From: Duganella flavida
Lineage (GTDB): Bacteria > Pseudomonadota > Gammaproteobacteria > Burkholderiales > Burkholderiaceae_D
Length of the DNA stretch: 64,000 nt
Direction: 5' to 3'
Assembly: GCF_009857445.1 (NCBI RefSeq)
Contig: NZ_WWCN01000006.1
Span: 62,001-126,000 of the forward strand
Shown piece after piece: positions 9,008 through 16,513 of this stretch; position 1 is the first letter of the stretch; each line of letters begins with the position of its first letter. Below the pieces are notes generated by a model. The model had not been told where the DNA came from and ran no database searches. It was given only the letters and a program-made list of their open reading frames with translations. The position numbers and the translations under genes were made by a program.

Positions 9008-10819
9008 TTACTCCTGTTCCGTCCCTGCTGCGGCGCCATGGGCGCCGGCCGCAGCGGCTTGCTGCGCCGCCTGTTGGGTTGCAGCTTGTTGCGCGGCTGC
9101 CTGTTGTGCCGCCTGTTGCGCAGCGACCTGCTTTTGCTGCTGCTCCTGCAAGCCGTTCAGCACGTCCTTGGTCGGGCCGAAGGCCGCCACGATCCCTTCA
9201 CGCAACAGCAGAAGTTTATTGGTGGCGCTGATAATACTGGTACGGTGCGTGATCAGCACAATGGTCTTGCCGCGTTGGCGCATGTTCTGTACTGCCTGCA
9301 GCAGTGCAATTTCGCCAACGTCGTCCAGATTCGAATTAGGTTCATCCAGCACCAGCAGCGCAGGATCGCCATACATGGCGCGGGCCAGGCCCAGACGCTG
9401 TTTCTGCCCGCCGGACAAGCCGGCGCCGCCGTCACCCAGCAGGGTGTCGTAGCCCTTAGGCAGGTGCAGGATCATATCGTGCACGCCAGCCAGCTTGGCG
9501 GCCTCAACCACCTTTTCGGCGTCCAGATCGCCGAAACGGGCGATGTTCTCCGACACGGTGCCGCCAAACAGTTCAATATCCTGTGGCAGATAACCCAAGT
9601 GCGGGCCAAGCTCAGACTTGTTCCATTGGAAGATATCGGCGCCATCCAGGCGTACCTTGCCCACCAGGGCCGGCCACACACCCACCATCAGGCGCGCCAG
9701 GGTCGATTTGCCGGAACCGCTCGGGCCAATCACGCCCAGCACGTCACCAGCCTGAATGCCAAAACTTACGCCGCGCAGCACTGGCACCATCACGCCCGGT
9801 GGCGCGGCGCTCACGCCTTCCACCGCCAGCGTGCCAGCCGGCTTCGGCAATTCCATCCCTGAGGTGCGGACCGGATTCTTTTCCAGCAGCGTGCTCAAGC
9901 GCTCATAAGCACTGCGGGTATTGGCCCAGCTTTTCCACGTAGCAATAACCATCTGAACCGGCGCCAATGCCTTGCCGACCAGGATGGAGGCAGCGATCAT
10001 CATGCCCGGGGTCATTTTATTGTCCAGCACCAGCAAGGCGCCGAAGCCCAGCACCAGCGACTGCTGCGACATTTGTACGAACTTGGTCAGGGCGTTGATG
10101 AGGCCCGCCTTCTCGCTGGCCTTGGCCTGCAAATGGAGGAAACGGGTATGCAATTTAAACCAGCGGTTCATCAGATTGGGCAACATCCCCATCGATTCGA
10201 TCACTTCGGCGTTACGCAGGTTATTGCTGGCCAGATTGCTGGACATGACCGCCATCGAGTTGGCTTCGCCGAGCGGCTCCTTGGTCACGCGCTCATTCAC
10301 ATAAGCCAAAACGATCAGCACCAGCGTACCGCAAACGGAGAAGATACCGAGGCTAGGCTCAAAGATGAAGATCACCGCCAGATAAATCGGGAACCATGGC
10401 GCATCAAACAGCGCGAACAAGGCATTGCCGGTCAGGAATTGGCGCAGATTGGTCAGGTCGGACAAGGATTGGCCGGCATTGCCGCCGGCCTGCTTCAAAT
10501 TTTGCTCAAAGGCGGCGGTATACACGCGCTTGTTGAGTTCCATGTCGAACTTGGCGCCGACGCGCACCAGCACGAAGCTGCGCACCAACTCCAGCACCGA
10601 CATGAAGGCATAGCCGGCCATCATGATCAGGGTCAGCATCAGCAGGGTAATCTCATTACGGCTGCCCAGCACCCGGTCATAGACCTGCAACATATAGATG
10701 GATGGAACCAGCGCCAGCAGGTTGATGATGGCACTGAACACTCCCACGGTATAGAAGGTTCGTTTAAAAGATGACAAGATCGATTGGATCTCGTTCTTTG
10801 GGTTCAGAAGTTTTTTCAT
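9008..10819 (-). CDS. type I secretion ABC transporter (permease plus ATPase)
   Basis: A 603-residue inner-membrane exporter of the PrtD/RsaD type. Membrane helices occupy the first ~300 residues with no N-terminal peptidase or CLD domain. The nucleotide-binding domain has Walker A GPSGSGKST, signature LSGGQKQRLG and Walker B LLVLDEPNSNLDD. It powers export of a substrate with a C-terminal uncleaved signal. The last ~45 residues are an unusual Gln/Ala tail with repeats of the QQAAQQAA kind and no known role. A perfect Crp-type palindrome lies 85 bp upstream (10904-10919), with a minus-strand GATAAT at 10879-10884 spaced as in a Crp-activated promoter. Confidence 0.95.
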   Translation of the reverse strand: MKKLLNPKNEIQSILSSFKRTFYTVGVFSAIINLLALVPSIYMLQVYDRVLGSRNEITLLMLTLIMMAGYAFMSVLELVRSFVLVRVGAKFDMELNKRVYTAAFEQNLKQAGGNAGQSLSDLTNLRQFLTGNALFALFDAPWFPIYLAVIFIFEPSLGIFSVCGTLVLIVLAYVNERVTKEPLGEANSMAVMSSNLASNNLRNAEVIESMGMLPNLMNRWFKLHTRFLHLQAKASEKAGLINALTKFVQMSQQSLVLGFGALLVLDNKMTPGMMIAASILVGKALAPVQMVIATWKSWANTRSAYERLSTLLEKNPVRTSGMELPKPAGTLAVEGVSAAPPGVMVPVLRGVSFGIQAGDVLGVIGPSGSGKSTLARLMVGVWPALVGKVRLDGADIFQWNKSELGPHLGYLPQDIELFGGTVSENIARFGDLDAEKVVEAAKLAGVHDMILHLPKGYDTLLGDGGAGLSGGQKQRLGLARAMYGDPALLVLDEPNSNLDDVGEIALLQAVQNMRQRGKTIVLITHRTSIISATNKLLLLREGIVAAFGPTKDVLNGLQEQQQKQVAAQQAAQQAAAQQAATQQAAQQAAAAGAHGAAAGTEQE

Positions 10820-10903
10820 AGGCGGGATGGATGAGCCAGAAGGCAGCGCAAAATTCTTCTCTTTAAGAAAGACGAGACATTATCCCTCAAAATGAAAAGA
10901 AAA

Positions 10904-10919
10904 TGTGATGCTCGTCACA
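10904..10919. promoter_or_regulatory. Crp-type operator upstream of the type I secretion operon
   Basis: TGTGATGCTCGTCACA gives both TGTGA and TCACA half-sites, separated by six bases. A minus-strand -10-like GATAAT at 10879-10884 would put the palindrome centre near -40, close to a class II Crp-dependent promoter. It is one of three such sites at this locus. Confidence 0.7.
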
Positions 10920-10987
10920 AAATATTACGCAAACGACGTTTTTTACGCGCTTTCACTGAATGGGCATCGGCAGCTCGTGCCATAAAA

Positions 10988-11022
10988 AAACCCCGCAAGC
11001 TGTTAAACAGCTTGCGGGGTTT
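10988..11022 (-). terminator. strong rho-independent terminator of the surface-protein gene
   Basis: A near-continuous inverted repeat (core CCCCGCAAGCTG / CAGCTTGCGGGG) is followed on the minus strand by seven T. It ends the surface-protein transcript before the secretion operon promoter. Confidence 0.88.
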
Positions 11023-11024
11023 AG

Positions 11025-11079
11025 GTCCCTTACCGGGACGCTTTCTCAGCTAGACGGAATACCGGTTACCCGGTATTCC
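11025..11079 (-). other. two extra hairpins in the 3' untranslated region of the surface-protein gene
   Basis: Between the stop codon and the terminator lie two further stem-loops. One is a 10-bp perfect stem with a TTAC loop (11056-11079, arms GGAATACCGG / CCGGTATTCC). The other is a 5-bp stem with a TTACC loop (11025-11039, GTCCC / GGGAC). Neither has a T-tract, so they look like mRNA-protecting structures rather than terminators. Confidence 0.6.
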
Positions 11080-11085
11080 TGACTA

Positions 11086-14000
11086 TTAGCCGATCAGCAG
11101 GGTAGGAGCACCGGTGGTGTTCACCGAGGTGTGGCTCAGATCAACCAGACCGGTCAGCTTCACAACGATATCGCCGGTGGAGGCGTTGTTGGTGAAGTTC
11201 AAGCCGGCGCCGGTTGCATTGTGCAGGCTTTCCACAACGTAGGTATCGCCACCGAACTGGAACCAGCCGATGTAACCGTTGGTCGAGGCATCGCCACCAG
11301 CGTTGACAACCGCGTTGGCGTAATCCTGGAACACGGCGGTAGCAGCCAGCGTTACTTTGGTTGCGTTGAACACTTCGGTACCCATGTTCACCAGTTGGAT
11401 CTTGTCGCCGACGCTAGCATCGGTGACGGTCGAGTAGGTGTTGACGTTGGCAGTGTGGCCGATGACGAAGGTGTCAGCACCACCGCCGCCGGTCAGGGTG
11501 TTCAGGCCGCTGTTGGCGGTCAGAACGTCAGCCGATGCGCCACCGATCAGGGTGTCAGCGGTAACACCAGCACCTGCGGTCAGCAGGTTGACGCCAGCGC
11601 CGCCCTTGACGGTTTCAGCAACGGTACCAGCGGTGGTCACGGTCAGGCCGCCGGTCAGGCCGGAAGCGTCGATCGAGGTCACAGCGGTGTTACCGGTGTT
11701 GGTCAGTTGCAGGTTAGCATTGCCCAGTACCTTGATCGTGGTGGCCGAGGTGTCAACCAGGGTCAGCGAGTTGGTATTGGTGCCAGCCGAGTGGGTGGTG
11801 GTGGTGTCGGTCGAGGTGATGTTGACGGTTTCCACGTTCGCTGCGGTCAGGGAACCGGCGGCGACGCTTGCGGCGTTCGAAATCACAACGTTCAGCACGT
11901 CAGCGGTGCCGGTCGAAGCGTTCGATACGTTCACGATAGCGGCGGTATTCGCGCCGTCGAACACCAGGGTGCCATTGGAAGCCAGGTTGTTCAGCGTCAG
12001 CGAGGCGTTACCGTGCGAAGTAACGTAGTTGTAGTTGCCCAGTTGAGCCACGTCAACAACGTTGGTACCGCCACCGGTCAGGGTCAGGTGTTCGAAGCCG
12101 ATTGCCTTGCCTGCGAAGGTAGCGCTGCCCGAAGCGGTAGCAGCACTAGTAGCATCCATCGACAGGGTATCGGTACCGGTGCCGCCGTCAATCAGAGCGC
12201 CCAGCGAGGTGGTGCCCGAAGCCAGCACAACGGTATCGTTGCCTGCACCCAGAACGATAGCCTTCGACACGGTGGTCGAAGTCAGGGTCACGGTGTCAAC
12301 ACCCGAGCCGCCTTCGTAGGTGGCTTTGCTCGAATCGATGGTGAAGGTGTTGGCGCCCGACGAAGCAGCTGCATTAACGTCGGTCACGGCCGTGCCGGAC
12401 GCAACCAGGGTTACGCCAGCGGCACCGCTCACGGTCACGGTGGCCAGTGCGGCGAAGCTCGAACCGGTCAGATCGATTGCGTTGCTGCCGTTCACGGTCA
12501 GTGCGGTTACAGCAGCACCAGTCACGGCCAAGGTCGAATCAGCACCTGCAGTGGTCACGTTCAGCTTGGTGTACTTGGCAGCACCGCCGTCCAGGGTCAG
12601 AGCCGAAGAGGCACCCAGCTTGTTGACGGTCACGCCCAGGGTGGTAGCGGTGTTGTTCCATACCGCCACGGTGGCGCCAGCGCTGTTAGCCAGCGACAGG
12701 GTGGCCAGTGCGTCCGATTTAACGAAGCCCGAAGCGTAGCCGTTTTCGGTCACGGAGGTGATCTTGCCGGCGGTTGCGGTGCCGTAGTTCACGTCGGTGA
12801 TGTTGACAGCGCCGTTGGCGATGCCGCCTACGCCGGCAACAGCTGCGGTCGCTGCTACACCGGTGGTTTCGGTGATAACAGGAGCAGTTGCGCCAGTTGC
12901 GCTGGTGACGGTCGACAGGTCAGCAACGTTGCCCGAAGCGGTGCTCGAGAACACAACGGTCGCGGTCGATGCAGCGCCGCTGGTCCAGCCCGACAGAACG
13001 CCCGAGTAGCTACCCAGGACCGAGTTACCTTGGGTTGCGCCTGCGGTCAGGTTAGCAAAGGCAGCTGCCGTTTGCGCTGCGGTCAGGGTGCCGCCAGCGG
13101 TAAAGGTCAGACCACCAATGGTGATGGTTTGGCCAACGGTCATGCCGGTGAACAGTGCGCTACCGGTTTCTACCACAGCAGCTACTGCAGTCACAGCAGC
13201 AACTGGTGCCACGGCGGCGGTCTGGGTGACGGAGACCGAGGTGGTCGCGGTCGAACCGTTGACGGCAACAGTGCCGATGGTGGTGGTGGTGTTGGCAGTT
13301 GCCTGGGTAGCGGCCACGGTCACGGTGTCAACGGTGCCACCGTTGATGGTGATGTTGCCAGCCAACAGCGCGCCGGTGCCCTTAACGTTCTGGGTCACGG
13401 AAACAGCGCCGGTTGGCAGGTGCGATGCGCCACCGACGGTGATGGTGCCGGTGCCCACGGTGGTGGTGGTCAGATTGACGCTGGTGCCATCAACGATGGT
13501 CGAGGCAACGCCGGCTTGAGCGGTGTCAACTACGGTGATCGCGCCGGTAGCGCCCGACAGAGCGTAGCCGCCAGCGGTGGTCACGTTCTGGGTCGAACCA
13601 CCAGCCAGGGTCACGGTGCCAGCGGTGTTGGTGATGGCAACAGCTTGGCCAGCACCTGCAACCACGTTATCAGCGCCGTTCGAGGTGATGTTCAGGTTGG
13701 TCACGCCGGTGAAGCCGGTCGAGGTGTTTACAGCAGCTTCAGCAGCAGCGGTCACGTTGATGGTCTGAACGTTTTTCACGGTCAGGCCGGAAGGCAGGGA
13801 TTGGCCGGTGCGCAGAATGCTGACATTCAGAACGTTGGCACCAGCGCCGCCGTCGATCGAATCCAGCGCGGTCAGGGTATCGGTGGCTTTGTCGGTAGCG
13901 GTAGCGGCAACGCCGGTACCGATAACGCCGTTGAAGACGTCGTTGCCCAGGCCGCCAACCAGGGTGTCAACGCCGGTGGTCAGTGCGGTGGTCACGGTTG

Positions 14001-14631
14001 GGATCGAGGTTGCAACCACGTTGCTCACAGCGGTCAGCACGGTCGACTGGTAAGCTGCTGGATCGGTGGTTGGGGTCACGCCTTGCAGCAGGCCGCTAGC
14101 GATAGCGACAGCAGCAGCGGTCGAGTAGGCGTTGATCTTGGTTGGGGTATCCAGAGCAGCGGTGAAGTTCACTGCCACGGCTTGCTTGTTGGTGATGGTC
14201 TGAGCATCCAGCAGGCCTTGGGCGGTGGTGTTGGTGGTAGCGCCTTCGGCGATGGCCAGCGCGGCGTTTGCGCGCGACAGGTTGCCCGATGCCAGAGCGT
14301 TGTACCAGAAGTCCCAACCTGGGCCCAGGTCAGGAGCGCGACCCAGCACGTTGGTGAACACGGCGACCAGGAACTTGGAAATGCCGATTGGGCTGTTGTC
14401 GGTGCCGTACAGGGCAACCGATTCCGACGAGGTAGCGAAGCTGTTGATCAGGGCGTTCAGCGCAGGGGTCTTACCGGCTTGCACAGCAGCGTTCAGGTCG
14501 GTCAGGTTCGTAGGGGCGCCAATTGCGTTCAATTGCGCTTCGAAGTTTTGCAGGCCAAAGTAGTCAGCTGGGCGACCGAAGTACGAAATGTACAGCTGTT
14601 GTACGATGCTTGCGTAGTCTTGTGCTGCCAT
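11086..14631 (-). CDS. large DUF4214/RTX-like secreted surface protein, S-layer or adhesin candidate
   Basis: A 1181-residue, very acidic-to-neutral protein rich in Ala, Thr, Gly and Val, with almost no Lys or Arg and no obvious Cys. The N-terminus has two DUF4214-like units (LYISYFGRPADYFGL and VFTNVLGRAPDLGPGWDFW). An RTX-like patch follows (TLVGGLGNDVFNG), then a long beta-strand-rich middle, and near the C-terminus a second Gly/Asp-rich patch (LTGGGGADTFVIG). There is no signal peptide. The C-terminus fits an uncleaved type I secretion signal, and the exporter operon follows. The start was set at 14631 because AAGGA lies upstream and the protein then begins at the DUF4214 motif; the longest frame begins at 14712. 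S-layer identity is inferred from similarity of layout to RsaA. Confidence 0.85.
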   Translation of the reverse strand: MAAQDYASIVQQLYISYFGRPADYFGLQNFEAQLNAIGAPTNLTDLNAAVQAGKTPALNALINSFATSSESVALYGTDNSPIGISKFLVAVFTNVLGRAPDLGPGWDFWYNALASGNLSRANAALAIAEGATTNTTAQGLLDAQTITNKQAVAVNFTAALDTPTKINAYSTAAAVAIASGLLQGVTPTTDPAAYQSTVLTAVSNVVATSIPTVTTALTTGVDTLVGGLGNDVFNGVIGTGVAATATDKATDTLTALDSIDGGAGANVLNVSILRTGQSLPSGLTVKNVQTINVTAAAEAAVNTSTGFTGVTNLNITSNGADNVVAGAGQAVAITNTAGTVTLAGGSTQNVTTAGGYALSGATGAITVVDTAQAGVASTIVDGTSVNLTTTTVGTGTITVGGASHLPTGAVSVTQNVKGTGALLAGNITINGGTVDTVTVAATQATANTTTTIGTVAVNGSTATTSVSVTQTAAVAPVAAVTAVAAVVETGSALFTGMTVGQTITIGGLTFTAGGTLTAAQTAAAFANLTAGATQGNSVLGSYSGVLSGWTSGAASTATVVFSSTASGNVADLSTVTSATGATAPVITETTGVAATAAVAGVGGIANGAVNITDVNYGTATAGKITSVTENGYASGFVKSDALATLSLANSAGATVAVWNNTATTLGVTVNKLGASSALTLDGGAAKYTKLNVTTAGADSTLAVTGAAVTALTVNGSNAIDLTGSSFAALATVTVSGAAGVTLVASGTAVTDVNAAASSGANTFTIDSSKATYEGGSGVDTVTLTSTTVSKAIVLGAGNDTVVLASGTTSLGALIDGGTGTDTLSMDATSAATASGSATFAGKAIGFEHLTLTGGGTNVVDVAQLGNYNYVTSHGNASLTLNNLASNGTLVFDGANTAAIVNVSNASTGTADVLNVVISNAASVAAGSLTAANVETVNITSTDTTTTHSAGTNTNSLTLVDTSATTIKVLGNANLQLTNTGNTAVTSIDASGLTGGLTVTTAGTVAETVKGGAGVNLLTAGAGVTADTLIGGASADVLTANSGLNTLTGGGGADTFVIGHTANVNTYSTVTDASVGDKIQLVNMGTEVFNATKVTLAATAVFQDYANAVVNAGGDASTNGYIGWFQFGGDTYVVESLHNATGAGLNFTNNASTGDIVVKLTGLVDLSHTSVNTTGAPTLLIG

Positions 14632-14759
14632 GATAGTGAAATCCTTATATTGGTTTAAACCGGGTTGGTCTGCTGTCCAAGCAACAAACAGCGCTGTCTG
14701 CAACTTGGACACTTTTTTGCAGAGCTGCGAAGTATATTGCCACAGCAGGGATACGGTGT

Positions 14760-14775
14760 TGTGATCACCGTCACA
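14760..14775. promoter_or_regulatory. Crp-type operator upstream of the surface-protein gene
   Basis: TGTGATCACCGTCACA has perfect TGTGA and TCACA arms. A minus-strand TATACT at 14731-14736 places the palindrome near -42 of a plausible transcript start, leaving about a 95-base leader. The rest of the 14632-14963 gap holds AT-rich DNA and the FecR-gene terminator; I see no gene there. Confidence 0.72.
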
Positions 14776-14911
14776 AAATCCATATTTTTACTGCAGAAAC
14801 TACGATTTTTTACACAATGTTGCACTTTACTTGCTCAAAATTGATGCAAACCGTTGCAAAAGGTGAATTTTGGTGAGAATTAAAAAACATTTGAAACTCG
14901 CTGCATTATAA

Positions 14912-14939
14912 AAAACGCAGGCTCGCGAGCCTGCGTTTT
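14912..14939 (-). terminator. terminator of the FecR gene
   Basis: A perfect 14-bp palindromic stem (AAAACGCAGGCTCG / CGAGCCTGCGTTTT) is flanked by A on one side and T on the other, 24 bases beyond the FecR-gene stop. It could work in both directions. Confidence 0.85.
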
Positions 14940-14963
14940 AATGGTGTATTTAATACAGCGGGA

Positions 14964-16316
14964 TTATCTTTTCCAGCTGGTGCCACCCAGCAGCGTCACC
15001 CCGGGATAAGTCGTATTTTTAAATACATAACCCGCCTCTTCCACGTTCGGGCCAGACAGGTAGCCGCGAATCAGGGTAGAGGAGCCGGAGGAACTGCTCA
15101 TCGTCCCTTTTAAATCGATCACGCCCTTGCCGGAAATGTCGTATTTTTCAGTCCCCGAAGACAAACCCAAATCGGTGGTGAAAGAGCGGTCGACAAAATT
15201 AATATTCAAGCGGCCAGAATCAACATTCGCGCGTGCTTCACCGCTGCTTTTCTGCACCACCGCCTCACTGCCGTTGAGCGTAAAACTAACCTTGCCCTCG
15301 GTCGGCATCACCAGCGTGGCGCCCTTGACGCGGGCCACTGCATATTCGCCAACAAATTGCGGTGAGTCGACGCTATTGCCCTGGATTGATGCCGGCATCA
15401 CGGCCTGGCCGGCAACCGTGCTCCAGCGCCCCCAGAATACTTCCTGCGCCTTGGGCGGCAACTCTGGCGGCGGCGCGGGTGGTGTTGGCGGCGTTACCAC
15501 CACCGGCGGCGTCACCAGCACCGGCGGCACGCTGACGCTATCACTACCAGACGGCGTGGAATTCGGCGTACTGGCCGGGCGGATCGCCTCCAGCGACAAG
15601 GCCGAGCGTTGCGGGTCCAGATTGACCTGGGTCGACGACAGCGCGCCGGCGCTGACCTTGCCCACCGGCTCATCCTGGCGCGGCTTTTCGTTCTGATCCG
15701 GCGTCAGGGCCGGATTGTTCAACAGTTGCGGCGTAGCCTGGCCGCGCTGCACTTGCAGCAGCATGCCGGCCTGGCCGGCAAACAGTTCGCGGCTGGCGCT
15801 GCCTTCGCACGGGCCAACGCCCTCCGCCGAGCAGCTGGCCGAAAACGCACTCATCACCACACCACCGGACACCACCTGCACGCGCGACGTCTGGTTATCG
15901 GTAAACACGATAAAGTCGGTGCCGCGCACGCCAATTGCCGCCACTGGAGTGTTGAACCGGAAATTCTGCCGAGCCTGTTTGACGCCCTGACCGGAAATGG
16001 CGCGCGCCACCCCCTGCTCCAGTTCTAGCTTGACATGGGTGTTGGACGGCTGGGCTGGGTCGACCTGGTAGGTTGCTATCCGTGCGCGGCTGTTCGGGCG
16101 CAGGATCAGAAAGCCCTGATCGACCGTCTTAACATAGACATACCCATCGGCTCCAGTGCTCAGTTGGTCGCCTTCCTGGACCACAGCGTCGAGCGCGGCC
16201 GGCCGGCCCGCCAGTTGCGCCTGGCCGGTGACAAACACCACATGCCCGGCCTCGCCGCCCCAGGCCAGCGAGGCGGCCAACGCCAGATGTGCACCGATGA
16301 CAAAATTGCGTAACAT
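14964..16316 (-). CDS. exported FecR-domain protein with TbpB-like C-terminal barrel
   Basis: 450 residues. A cleavable signal peptide ends near AWGGEA. A periplasmic FecR domain follows (GHVVFVTGQAQLAGR to about residue 145, with the core TPVAAIGVRGTDFIVFT). Next come a Pro-rich linker (VTPPVVVTPPTPPAPPPELP) and a C-terminal ~150-residue beta domain. That last domain has the spacing of TbpB-type barrels, including INFVDRSFTTDL and GYLSGPNVEEAGYVF. There is no membrane helix typical of an anti-sigma FecR, so this is an exported FecR variant. The start at 16316 follows AGGAG at good spacing. A Crp-type site lies 46 bp upstream. It is divergent from the CHASE2 cyclase operon, whose second gene may export it. 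Confidence 0.82.
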   Translation of the reverse strand: MLRNFVIGAHLALAASLAWGGEAGHVVFVTGQAQLAGRPAALDAVVQEGDQLSTGADGYVYVKTVDQGFLILRPNSRARIATYQVDPAQPSNTHVKLELEQGVARAISGQGVKQARQNFRFNTPVAAIGVRGTDFIVFTDNQTSRVQVVSGGVVMSAFSASCSAEGVGPCEGSASRELFAGQAGMLLQVQRGQATPQLLNNPALTPDQNEKPRQDEPVGKVSAGALSSTQVNLDPQRSALSLEAIRPASTPNSTPSGSDSVSVPPVLVTPPVVVTPPTPPAPPPELPPKAQEVFWGRWSTVAGQAVMPASIQGNSVDSPQFVGEYAVARVKGATLVMPTEGKVSFTLNGSEAVVQKSSGEARANVDSGRLNINFVDRSFTTDLGLSSGTEKYDISGKGVIDLKGTMSSSSGSSTLIRGYLSGPNVEEAGYVFKNTTYPGVTLLGGTSWKR

Positions 16317-16361
16317 AAATTTCTCCTTATGACGTATTCTCCGCTGAATTCGACTTAAATC

Positions 16362-16377
16362 TGTGATATACGTCACA
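16362..16377. promoter_or_regulatory. Crp-type operator in the FecR / cyclase divergent region
   Basis: TGTGATATACGTCACA has perfect arms and the same TGTGAT-N3-CGTCACA form as the other two sites. It is best placed for the FecR gene (a weak -10-like GAATAC at 16334-16339 on the minus strand), but could also affect the divergent cyclase operon starting at 16514. Confidence 0.7.
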
Positions 16378-16513
16378 TATTACAAATATTACAGTCTGTT
16401 ACACGTGTTGCGCCGGGAACTCCCTGCGGGCTGGCAGTGCGGTTATACTAGCAAGCTATCCATCACTGTATTCAGGCTGCAACAACGGCTCTGGCACACC
16501 GCCCGCCTTCTTC

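Noticed and set aside
6443..9862. Long open frames antisense to tolC, hlyD and the ABC gene
   Set aside because: These are shadows with no ribosome binding sites, interrupted relative to one another, while the sense strand gives a full type I operon.
11086..14631. Repetitive DNA in the surface gene considered as CRISPR or tandem repeats
   Set aside because: Short motifs recur because of the Thr/Gly/Val/Ala codon bias, but there is no constant repeat with unique spacers and no exact long unit.
11131..14658. A 1175-codon open frame antisense to the surface-protein gene, Gly/His/Gln-rich
   Set aside because: It mirrors the repetitive Ala/Thr/Gly codons of the surface protein. There is no start context, and the sense frame has domains, promoter and terminator.
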